Source: a virus. Taken from it: a stretch of 30,639 nucleotides of DNA. The notes beneath the pieces were generated by a model that did not search any database, was not told the DNA's origin, and worked only from the letters and a program-made list of their open reading frames with translations. The stretch covers positions 1-30,639 of the IMG/VR virus record IMGVR_UViG_3300045935_000022, one strand, 5' to 3'. The position numbers were made by a program, and so were the translations under genes. Shown here piece after piece: positions 6,062 to 12,161 of this stretch. Positions within the stretch are counted from its first letter, which is position 1, and every line of letters begins with the position of its first letter.

Positions 6062-7053
6062 TGCCGCGACCCCGAAAGCACCATACCGGCCTGCCGTCCT
6101 ATTGCCAGCGCGACAAGATGACCGGGGCGCTATGGATGTACGTCCCCGACGAGAGCCGCAAAAGTGGCCTACGCAGGCAGCCCTACGGCTCGCTGGACGC
6201 GCTCCTGGCGGCATGGCGTTCGACGTGGGGCGAGAGCAAGCGCCGCGGCGAACGTGTCGTGGGCGACCTGCTGGACGCCTGCCTGGCTGAATTTAGCGAG
6301 CGGGTGAAGAAAGGGAGTTTGTCGCCGGTCACGATGACGGATTACACACGCTGCCATGCCAGCTTGCGGCCGATCTGGTCGGACGTGCTGATCGAGGATG
6401 TAGACGTGCCGATGCTCTATCGCTGGCGGGATGCGCGGGGCGCGGTGGCGCAGGTCAGGACGAACAGGGAACGCACGTTCCTGTTCGAGTCCTTTCAGTT
6501 GGCGGTGCGCCGGGGAACGATCAAATCCAACCCCGTGCAGTATTTGGAGCGGTTCACCGAGAAAGCGCGGACGAAGTACGTCACCGACGCCGAGTTCATG
6601 GCCGTGTTTGCCGTGGCGCCGCCCGTGGTCCGCGCTGCGATGCTGATGGCCGCTGTGACCGGACTTCGGCAGGGCGACATTCTGCGCATTCGCCGGTCGG
6701 ACTTTTCCGACGCCGGCCTGACGGTTCACACGCGCAAGACCGGCAAAACGCTGGTGTTCGGCTGGACCGAAGGGCTGCGCCGCGCGGTCCTGGCTGCCGT
6801 CGAATCGCGCGAGTTCATTCCGCTGATGCTGATCGCCACGGAGACAGGCCGTGCCTATACCGGCGACGGCTTCCGGTCACTGTGGCATCGCGCCTATACG
6901 AAGGCCGGCATTGCCGACGCCTTCACCTTCAACGATCTGCGCGCCAAGGCCGGCAGCGATTCCCGCGACTGGCGATTGCTGGGCCATCTGGATCAGCGCA
7001 CGTTCGAGCGCGTGTATAACCGACTGCCTCGGCACGTCACGCCGAGCCGCTAA
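6061..7053 (+). CDS. int: Phage tyrosine integrase
   Basis: A 330-aa site-specific recombinase that inserts and removes the phage genome. The C-terminal catalytic domain has Arg203 (TGLRQGD), a Lys in HTRKTGKT (226 or 229), Arg294 (NDLRAKAGSD), His309 (LLGHLDQ) and the nucleophile Tyr319 (FERVYNR). The N-terminal region holds an arm-type-binding segment and a core-binding SAM-like domain (about 65-170). The HxxR motif reads NDLR: residue 291 is Asn where His is usual. The stop codon TAA is part of one of the repeated CTAAAAACT motifs flanking the tRNA-derived core, and the core lies 122 bases downstream, the normal place for attP. Confidence 0.95.
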   Translation: MPRPRKHHTGLPSYCQRDKMTGALWMYVPDESRKSGLRRQPYGSLDALLAAWRSTWGESKRRGERVVGDLLDACLAEFSERVKKGSLSPVTMTDYTRCHASLRPIWSDVLIEDVDVPMLYRWRDARGAVAQVRTNRERTFLFESFQLAVRRGTIKSNPVQYLERFTEKARTKYVTDAEFMAVFAVAPPVVRAAMLMAAVTGLRQGDILRIRRSDFSDAGLTVHTRKTGKTLVFGWTEGLRRAVLAAVESREFIPLMLIATETGRAYTGDGFRSLWHRAYTKAGIADAFTFNDLRAKAGSDSRDWRLLGHLDQRTFERVYNRLPRHVTPSR

Positions 7054-7058
7054 AAACT
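7050..7058 (+). repeat. CTAAAAACT motif, candidate integrase arm-type site
   Basis: First of three identical 9-mers (extended CTAAAAACTNC) around the attachment core; it overlaps the integrase stop codon. Sites to the left and right of the core in the same orientation are what lambda-type integrases bind with their N-terminal domain. Binding has not been shown. Confidence 0.5.
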
Positions 7059-7174
7059 CCATTGGCCGCTGTTGCGGATCAATGACCTATCTTGTGGATA
7101 ACCCTGTCCGGTTTTGAGAACCGTTCGCCGGCAAGCCGTTGACGCTCCACGGGAAACACAATCCCCGCAACACT

Positions 7175-7221
7175 GATTGAAAATCCCCGTGTCGGGGGTT
7201 CGATTCCCTCCCTGGCCACCA
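7175..7221 (+). other. attP: attP core: 3' part of a tRNA-Phe gene
   Basis: From 7175 the sequence follows a tRNA-Phe(GAA): loop TTGAAAA with anticodon GAA, 3' anticodon strand TCCCC, variable GTGTC, T arm GGGGG-TTCGATT-CCCTC, acceptor strand CCTGGCC, then A and an encoded CCA ending at 7221. The 5' half is absent: bases before 7175 do not pair as an anticodon stem, so this is not a working tRNA gene. Phages carry such a fragment so that insertion restores the host gene. A CCCCG-TGT-CGGGG dyad (7185-7197) lies inside. Host acceptor arm is predicted to begin GGCCAGG. Confidence 0.8.
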
Positions 7222-7239
7222 TTTCCAGCGGTACGAAAA

Positions 7240-7248
7240 CTAAAAACT
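7240..7248 (+). repeat. CTAAAAACT motif, candidate integrase arm-type site
   Basis: Second copy of the 9-mer, 19 bases beyond the end of the tRNA-derived core and 19 bases (start to start) from the third copy. The pair forms a possible P' arm. Confidence 0.5.
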
Positions 7249-7258
7249 TCCGGCTTAG

Positions 7259-7267
7259 CTAAAAACT
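7259..7267 (+). repeat. CTAAAAACT motif, candidate integrase arm-type site
   Basis: Third copy of the 9-mer, between the core and the stop of the leftward operon. Its spacing from the second copy places both on nearly the same face of the helix. Confidence 0.5.
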
Positions 7268-7273
7268 ACACCC

Positions 7274-7534
7274 CTACCCGTGCGCCTTTAGGGAGGCCCG
7301 GAAGGCGTCCACGGCGTCCGAGTAGTCGGCTTCGACCGCTTCCCAGACCTGCAGGCTGTCGGCGTCGGACTGGTTGCGAATGCGAGCCAGCAGGCCGTTG
7401 AGTTCGCTGCCGGCTTCCAGCAGTTGCTTGAGCTGGTTGGCGCGGACGATCAATGCGCCCGTGGGCGAAAACGAACTCGCCACGTCGAGAACGAGGCCGC
7501 CGATTTCTTCGAGTTTGGAAATATCAAGGCGCAT
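7274..7534 (-). CDS. Hypothetical protein at the end of the lysis operon, 86 aa
   Basis: An 86-aa helical protein with the last position in the leftward late operon. GGGAG precedes the ATG at 7534, and the gene overlaps the lipoprotein gene by 11 bases. It has a hydrophobic stretch (IGGLVLDVASSF..TGALIV) too weak to be a clear membrane segment, then QLKQLLEAGSELNGLLARIRNQ and an acidic C-terminal helix. Similar small helical proteins often follow phage lysis genes. Function unknown. Confidence 0.6.
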   Translation of the reverse strand: MRLDISKLEEIGGLVLDVASSFSPTGALIVRANQLKQLLEAGSELNGLLARIRNQSDADSLQVWEAVEADYSDAVDAFRASLKAHG

Positions 7535-7829
7535 GGTTTACTCCCGTCGCAGCCACTTCGAGCGCGTGAATCGCCGCCCGAAAGGCCGATGAGTTGTCCG
7601 GCACCGCCGAGCCGCGGCAAATCGGATCGGTGATGGCGATGGCGTTCGAGATGGACTGCTGCTGACTGGCTGACAGCTTCCCAGTCTGGTTGGCGACGGT
7701 CAGGACGCGGATCGCGGCAGAGGCGGAAACGCACCCTTCCTCGATCGACTGTCGGCCCGTGCTGGGCGACGTGTTGGCGCAGCCGGCCAGGATGGCGAGC
7801 AAGACGAGATAACGGCCGATGGTCTTCAT
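7524..7829 (-). CDS. Small lipoprotein, possible outer-membrane spanin
   Basis: Starting at ATG 7829, the product is MKTIGRYLVLLAILAGC..., a textbook lipoprotein signal with lipobox LAGC and the lipidated Cys at 17, leaving a mature chain of about 85 residues. The ATG overlaps the stop of the 51-aa membrane protein (ATGA). Phage lysis cassettes of Gram-negative hosts often have a small lipoprotein as the outer-membrane spanin, which joins an inner-membrane partner to fuse the membranes. The mature part is Ser/Ala-rich, not Pro-rich as in Rz1, so the spanin role is only one possibility. The frame upstream of 7829 belongs to other genes. Confidence 0.7.
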   Translation of the reverse strand: MKTIGRYLVLLAILAGCANTSPSTGRQSIEEGCVSASAAIRVLTVANQTGKLSASQQQSISNAIAITDPICRGSAVPDNSSAFRAAIHALEVAATGVNHAP

Positions 7830-7981
7830 GCGTGCAGCGCCGGCAGGAGCGGGACGACAAGCAGCAGCACGATCGACGTGACCAGCCAGAACGTGCCATT
7901 GCGGTATTCGCCATTGCGGATCGCCAGCACGAAGCCGGCAATGACCGCGATCAGAGCGATGAGTAGGGTCAGGTTGTTCAT
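7826..7981 (-). CDS. Two-helix membrane protein, 51 aa, possible holin
   Basis: A short gene with ATG at 7981 overlapping the muramidase stop (ATGA) and with its own stop overlapping the lipoprotein start. The product has two hydrophobic segments (LTLLIALIAVIAGFVLAI, residues 4-21; FWLVTSIVLLLVVPLLPAL, about 31-49) with a short polar turn RNGEYRNGT between. Small two-helix proteins next to an endolysin are typical holin candidates, or may be an inner-membrane spanin partner. It shows no other motif. Confidence 0.65.
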   Translation of the reverse strand: MNNLTLLIALIAVIAGFVLAIRNGEYRNGTFWLVTSIVLLLVVPLLPALHA

Positions 7982-8478
7982 GCGTTACTCCCAAGTGAGT
8001 TGTCCTGCACCGCGTAGGCCAGGCTATCGGCCAGCCTTCGGGTCCAGCCGCGCCCGAAGGTGGAAAAGCTGGCGAGCCCGGCGTAGAAGTTCAGTCGGAC
8101 CGCGTTGAACAGCAGCGCGAGCGCGAACGGGTTGGCGGACTGGATCGCGCGGATCGTCATCGGCCCCAGGTGTCCGTCCTGATCGCAGCCCGCCGCCCAT
8201 TGCAGCCATTTCACCGCGCGATCGACGCCATGGTTCACCGCGGCATCGAGGACTTGGAACGCGACCGCAGGCGGCAAGTCGTCGCCCCGGATCTTGTCCC
8301 AATAGTCCCGGCGATAGATGGCGATCGCGCCAGCGCGGGTCAACCCCCGGATATCGACATCGGGATAAGCGCGCTTGCTGATGCCGTAATTGGTTTCGCC
8401 GCCCGGATCGTCGGTCAGATTGACGTAGCCGCCTTCCGATACCAGCACGCGGTCAATGCAGATATCGAAGACGCTCAC
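7978..8478 (-). CDS. Endolysin, GH108 N-acetylmuramidase
   Basis: A 166-aa peptidoglycan hydrolase that opens the host cell wall at lysis. The N-terminal VSEGGYVNLTDDPGGETNYGIS (residues 13-34) is the hallmark of the glycoside hydrolase 108 family, with Glu15 of EGGY as the catalytic residue. The AVNHGVDRAVKWLQWAAG segment and the C-terminal FGRGWTRRLADSL complete the family pattern; the C-terminal third resembles the peptidoglycan-binding part (PF09374). There is no signal peptide, so a holin is needed to release it. ATGA overlaps join it to the genes on both sides. Confidence 0.92.
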   Translation of the reverse strand: MSVFDICIDRVLVSEGGYVNLTDDPGGETNYGISKRAYPDVDIRGLTRAGAIAIYRRDYWDKIRGDDLPPAVAFQVLDAAVNHGVDRAVKWLQWAAGCDQDGHLGPMTIRAIQSANPFALALLFNAVRLNFYAGLASFSTFGRGWTRRLADSLAYAVQDNSLGSNA

Positions 8479-8864
8479 GGCGCGTAATCCTTCGGCTGTT
8501 CGGTGATCGGCGCGCCCTTCGCCAGATCAGCCGCGACCGTGGCCGCCACTTCCGACACCTTGCCCGGGACTTCGGCGACGGCCGTCTTCACGTCGCTCAA
8601 GTGGTCGCGCTGTTCGGCAGCGATGGCCTGGCGTTCGATTGCGGCTTCTTTCTGCGCCTTGCGGATGCGCCGGCCGAGTTCGGCGACCAGACCCAAAATG
8701 CCGGTAATAACCAGCAGCAACGTGCCTGTCAGTTCATTGACCCGGCCAAGCGTGTGCTTGATGTCATCGAACACGCGGTCGATCAGCGCGAAATCGTTAT
8801 TCGGTCCCGCCGCCCCGGTCAGGAATAGCACGGCGACGAGCAGCAAAATCAGTGCGTATTTCAT
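8475..8864 (-). CDS. Membrane-anchored coiled-coil protein, lysis candidate
   Basis: The start at 8864 gives 129 aa with a hydrophobic N-terminus (YALILLLVAVLFLTGAAG, 3-20), a second hydrophobic segment (LTGTLLLVITGILGLVAEL, about 45-63) and a charged helical C-terminal region (RRIRKAQKEAAIERQAIAAEQRD). The ATG overlaps the previous stop (ATGA). The layout fits a holin or an inner-membrane spanin; either would work next to the muramidase. The longer frame up to 8909 lies inside the neighbouring gene and is not needed. Confidence 0.6.
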   Translation of the reverse strand: MKYALILLLVAVLFLTGAAGPNNDFALIDRVFDDIKHTLGRVNELTGTLLLVITGILGLVAELGRRIRKAQKEAAIERQAIAAEQRDHLSDVKTAVAEVPGKVSEVAATVAADLAKGAPITEQPKDYAP

Positions 8865-9142
8865 GGCACTTTCCCTCGAAGAATGGCTAAGAGAATGACT
8901 TTCCCCCACAGATATAGCGCAGCAATCGTGCCGCCGAACAAACCGAATGCGATGGTGAATCGCCCCACGGCGCGCACGAAACCGATGACTGACTTCGTGC
9001 CGTTGAATACGTCCAGCAGTTCCTTGACGCTCTCGCCTACCCGGCGAATGTCCTGCTGCATGTCGCCCAGTTGGTCGAACATCACATCGTTCTGTCGTTC
9101 CAGAGAATCCAGGCGCTGCCGGATATTTTCAGCGTCGATCAT
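8861..9142 (-). CDS. Coiled-coil/membrane protein, possible holin
   Basis: A 93-aa protein with a charged coiled coil at the start (NIRQRLDSLERQNDVMFDQLGDMQQDIRRVGESV) and a strong membrane segment (FTIAFGLFGGTIAALYLWGKVILLAIL) near the end. AAGGAG precedes the ATG at 9142. Proteins of this shape next to the endolysin are often annotated as holins or phage-lysis accessory proteins. The name is inferred from topology and position. Confidence 0.6.
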   Translation of the reverse strand: MIDAENIRQRLDSLERQNDVMFDQLGDMQQDIRRVGESVKELLDVFNGTKSVIGFVRAVGRFTIAFGLFGGTIAALYLWGKVILLAILRGKVP

Positions 9143-9169
9143 CGCGCGCTCCTTGGCGATTGATGGGCG

Positions 9170-9335
9170 TCATGGACTTTGATCTGTCCGGTTTTCGTGG
9201 AGAAAGATCAGCATCGCGACGGCTTGCGTCAGCACCTTGATCTGCGCCGTCTGTTGAGCCGCCGTCGGCGTAGCCAGCCCGTTGTAGTTCTTGCGTGGGG
9301 ATCAGGGCGTCTAGCTGCTGTTCGAGGGTCGCCAC
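9170..9335 (-). pseudogene. Small late protein, in two frames (+1 shift at a C4 run)
   Basis: A GTG at 9335 with GGAG 7 bases upstream begins VATLEQQLDALIP. The frame then runs into a Gly/Asp/Arg-rich nonsense stretch. In the +1 frame directly after, the sequence reads on sensibly as RKNYNGLATPTAAQQTAQIK... to a stop at 9170-9172. One base in the CCCC run (9297-9300) must be skipped to join them; the +1 frame has a stop just before it, so the shift can only happen here or just after. The joined protein of 54 aa looks like a small phage protein of the tail-to-lysis junction. It is either a programmed +1 shift, a natural mutation, or a sequencing indel. Confidence 0.55.
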
Positions 9336-9336
9336 G

Positions 9337-10902
9337 TCAGCTCTCCGTGTAAACGTCGATGGTGCTGATACCGAGCTGCGCGTCGTTGGCCGCCGTGTTC
9401 GCGGTGCCGTTAGACATGACCACATTCACGCCGAGTGCCGTCGTGTTGACCGGCAGATCGGTATTCGTGGACGTGTCGCAGAGCCAAGTGCCCTGCACCA
9501 AGTCATACAGCGCGTAGTAGATTTTTGAGTCGTTCGGATAGCAGCCAATCACGGCAATGAATCCGGTGTTGTTCGTGGCGAGCGTGGCCTGCCCGCCGAT
9601 GGCGTCTTTCGTCGCCGTGCCGGAGTTGTCGTTGTGCATGAACGTCCAGGCGGTATCGCCCACGTCGAAGCCGAAACCCGCGATATTGGTCAGGCCGGAC
9701 GGGTCCGAAGTCACGTTGTTGGTGTTCGCCGATAGGCCGACAAAGCAGCGCGACGCCGTCTTGATGGTCGTGAAGCCGAACCGGACCACCACCCAGAAGC
9801 CACCAATGCCCGCGGCGCTGCCTCGGAACAACGTGTTGAACGTCGCGCGGCTGCCGATCTGCTGGCTCGGGGTCGTGACCACGCTCGAATAGGTTGAGCG
9901 GTGCATGAGCGTGAATCGGTTGGTATTGGTTGGCGAGGTCTGAACCGGCGTGACCGTGTTCGTGCCGGCGATGCCGACATAGGTACCCGCCGCGGAGCCG
10001 AAACCCTTGAACCAGCCGTGCCAACTCGTAATCTCCGGCATTTCCAGGCAGCGTTCGATGCCGCTTGGGCCGCGCACGAACGGCATTTCCCGACCGCACA
10101 GGGTCTTGGTGTAGTTCTGCAAGAAGCCGGAGCTCGGGGCGGAAGGCGTCGAAACCGCCGTCATGCTGTTGGCCGCGGTAATCACCGCCAGCGTCCCCGA
10201 GGTCGGGAAGGTGACGTTGGTCGCCGCTGTCAGCGTCAGCGTGAAACCGTAGTTGCCGGAAAACGTGATCGTGCAGGCGGCGTTGTTGGCAATGCCGGTG
10301 CCGCCGTTGGCAGCAGGCAGGATGCCGGTAACGTTGGTCGTCAGATCGACAAGGGTCAGTCCGCCGCTCTGCGGCCAAGATTCGCCCGTTTCGATGTCGG
10401 AAAACAGCAGCGGCTCGCCCTGCGCATCGCGGCCATCTCGTCCGTTCTTGCCGTCTTGCGCCAGCGGCCAGGCATCGTCGCCATCATCGCCGCGCATTCC
10501 CGGCAAGCCATCTTTGCCGGGATCTCCTTTCTTGCCGTCCTGACCGGGCCAGGTCGGCTCCGGTTCGTTCTCAAATACGACCGGCGCGTTGACGATGTTG
10601 TACTGCCCGAAGCCGTCCGGCAGCTTGATCAGGAAGCCGTCGCGCATGTCGCCGGAGACAAGGACCGGATATATCCCGGTCAACTCCGTGTTCACCACGT
10701 CGATGATGGTGTCGGCGGTACCGTCCGTCGTGCCGAGCGAAATCAGGATTTTGGCGACGGCCGCCGTGAGCTGGTCATCAGTGATCGTTCCGTTCGCCAG
10801 CGCGGCGTTGACGCTCGCAAACCAGTTTCGCCAGGGAATCGTGGCGCGACGGTTGGGGTCAACGACTTCCGACGCGGCGTTCGGAAAGAACTGGTTGGTC
10901 AT
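9337..10902 (-). CDS. Tail fibre protein with collagen-like segment
   Basis: A 521-aa probable receptor-binding fibre. Residues 1-90 form an N-terminal virion-attachment region (IPWRNWFASVNAALANGTI). Residues 120-162 are collagen-like G-X-Y repeats (GQD GKK GDP GKD GLP GMR) interrupted by DDAWPLAQ, giving a trimeric stalk. The motif GILPAANGGTG (193-203) is common in phage fibres. Residues 205-521 are Ser/Thr/Asn-rich beta structure ending ISTIDVYTES, the likely receptor-binding domain. The start overlaps the previous stop (TAATG). The long antisense ORF at 9901-10905 is a shadow. Confidence 0.75.
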   Translation of the reverse strand: MTNQFFPNAASEVVDPNRRATIPWRNWFASVNAALANGTITDDQLTAAVAKILISLGTTDGTADTIIDVVNTELTGIYPVLVSGDMRDGFLIKLPDGFGQYNIVNAPVVFENEPEPTWPGQDGKKGDPGKDGLPGMRGDDGDDAWPLAQDGKNGRDGRDAQGEPLLFSDIETGESWPQSGGLTLVDLTTNVTGILPAANGGTGIANNAACTITFSGNYGFTLTLTAATNVTFPTSGTLAVITAANSMTAVSTPSAPSSGFLQNYTKTLCGREMPFVRGPSGIERCLEMPEITSWHGWFKGFGSAAGTYVGIAGTNTVTPVQTSPTNTNRFTLMHRSTYSSVVTTPSQQIGSRATFNTLFRGSAAGIGGFWVVVRFGFTTIKTASRCFVGLSANTNNVTSDPSGLTNIAGFGFDVGDTAWTFMHNDNSGTATKDAIGGQATLATNNTGFIAVIGCYPNDSKIYYALYDLVQGTWLCDTSTNTDLPVNTTALGVNVVMSNGTANTAANDAQLGISTIDVYTES

Positions 10903-11264
10903 TAGGCCAGGAAAATCTCAGCCGAGAACATGACCACCAGTGACGTATTGGCGCTCGCCAAGCCGACCAGGAATTGCGACGTGTCGATCCGCTGGGCGCA
11001 GTTGAGCGTGTACACGTCATTGGCGGCGACGGACTTGCCGGTACCGAAAATCTCCGTGCCTGCGGCACTGGCGCCCGTGGCGCCCAAGTAAAACGAAAAG
11101 GTGGCGGCTGAGGCCGATTTATTCACCACCGACACCTGCCGGATGATAAGGGCCGTATTGGGCGTGCCGCAGTTCGTGCCACCCGTCGTGGTCGGCGGGT
11201 TCAGTACGTTGGCGGCGCTGTTGGTCAGGGCGATAGGGCCGAGCGTGACGATTTTGGATTGCAT
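10902..11264 (-). CDS. Hypothetical virion protein, 120 aa
   Basis: A 120-aa, Thr/Ser/Ala-rich protein with few charges, predicted as an all-beta fold (ALIIRQVSVVNKSASAATFSFYLG; SLVVMFSAEIF). Proteins of this type beside fibre genes are often capsid or tail decoration proteins, but no family is recognised. It overlaps the fibre gene (TAATG) and has TAAGGA upstream of the ATG at 11264. Confidence 0.55.
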   Translation of the reverse strand: MQSKIVTLGPIALTNSAANVLNPPTTTGGTNCGTPNTALIIRQVSVVNKSASAATFSFYLGATGASAAGTEIFGTGKSVAANDVYTLNCAQRIDTSQFLVGLASANTSLVVMFSAEIFLA

Positions 11265-11276
11265 GAGGAAATGTCC

Positions 11277-12104
11277 TTAAGGGTCGATCGCCTTGGTACC
11301 CTTGGCGAGATAGGTAAAACCCAGCGTCCCCGTGAACACGGAGCCGTTCGTGTTGTTGGTCGAGCCCATCACCGTGAATCCGGTGCCGTCTTTCGCGGTC
11401 ACGGTGAGCGGGACGCTGAAGGCCACACCCAGCACGTTGGTCGGGGTCACGCTGACGTGTTCGCAGCTGTCCATGGCGATGCCGCCATTACTGGCGAACA
11501 CGATGGCTTGCGACGAGGAAATGCCCCCGGAGGCCGCCATGGTGCCGCTGCCCGACTGCTCGACCCATGTACCGATGCGCAGTACGGTCGTGGTGTCGTT
11601 GACGGTTACGCCACCATCGGGAATGACCGGATCGGGAATATCGGGAAATGCGACCCATTGGGAGACATTGGCGACGGTGGATAGGTAGGCGTTGTCGTGC
11701 CCGGTGCCGTCCGGCACTTCACGAATCGCCCGCAGCTCATAGACCGAGCCCGTCGTGCTGAGAACGTCGCCGGCATCGCCCGAAGTCGGGTCCGGAATCG
11801 ACACGGCCCCGAAGTCCGCCCCGGAGACATCATCGACCGGGTAGTCTGCAACCGTGGCGCCGAGGGAGTCCTGCAACTCGATTCTGTACTGGATCGTGCT
11901 GTCGCCCCAGAGCGGCGTCGGCGAGCGCGCATCGGCCCCGAGCGTAATGACGTTGCCGAGGTTCGTACTCAGGTCCGAATCCGCGTACACGTCCGACGGG
12001 TCGCTGGTGTTGGTCAGCGTGAACGTCAGCGAGCCATTGGCGCAGAGGGTGCCGTCGGCCTTTCGGTATTGGGGCCTGGGGTCATAGAACAGGAAGGACG
12101 ACAT
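11277..12104 (-). CDS. Tail-fibre/tailspike-type structural protein
   Basis: A 275-aa protein. The N-terminal FYDPRPQYRKADGTLCANGSLTFTLTNTSDPSDVYADSDLST matches the head-binding or adaptor domain found at the start of many phage tailspikes and fibres (DPRxQY ... ANGxxL ... VYxDS). The IQYRIELQDSLG segment continues that pattern. The C-terminal half is beta-rich with no enzymatic motif. It starts 12 bases after an intrinsic terminator. A short adaptor or decorated fibre is likely; the receptor is unknown. Confidence 0.65.
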   Translation of the reverse strand: MSSFLFYDPRPQYRKADGTLCANGSLTFTLTNTSDPSDVYADSDLSTNLGNVITLGADARSPTPLWGDSTIQYRIELQDSLGATVADYPVDDVSGADFGAVSIPDPTSGDAGDVLSTTGSVYELRAIREVPDGTGHDNAYLSTVANVSQWVAFPDIPDPVIPDGGVTVNDTTTVLRIGTWVEQSGSGTMAASGGISSSQAIVFASNGGIAMDSCEHVSVTPTNVLGVAFSVPLTVTAKDGTGFTVMGSTNNTNGSVFTGTLGFTYLAKGTKAIDP

Positions 12105-12116
12105 TTATTTGCCCCA

Positions 12117-12140
12117 ATAAAAAAGCCCCTTGCGGGGCTT
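12117..12140 (-). terminator. Intrinsic terminator between ejection and fibre genes
   Basis: On the minus strand the arms AAGCCCC and GGGGCTT close a 4-base loop (GCAA) and are followed by a run of T. It lies after the stop of the 643-aa gene and immediately before the start of the fibre-type gene at 12104. Confidence 0.9.
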
Positions 12141-12161
12141 GTGATCAGCGGAAAGCGTTAG

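Larger units (their letters stand above)
7054..7273. other. Convergent non-coding region holding attP
   Basis: About 220 bases between the end of the integrase gene and the end of the leftward lysis operon. It contains the tRNA-derived core, the CTAAAAACT motifs and an 8-bp inverted repeat (TGTTGCGG at 7070-7077, CCGCAACA at 7165-7172) just before the core. A small dyad CGGTT...AACCG lies near 7112-7126. No clear T-tailed terminator is visible for either converging operon. Confidence 0.6.

Noticed and set aside
7175-7221. A complete tRNA gene
   Set aside because: Only the anticodon loop to the CCA end is present; the bases before 7175 do not supply the 5' anticodon stem, D arm or acceptor strand.
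7830-7994. N-terminal extension of the lipoprotein frame up to 7994
   Set aside because: It would cover the 51-aa gene and has an irregular Arg/His/Pro-rich sequence; the lipobox signal starts at ATG 7829.
9901-10905. Plus-strand ORF of 334 aa opposite the tail fibre
   Set aside because: Composition-driven shadow; the fibre frame has collagen repeats and clear overlaps with its neighbours.
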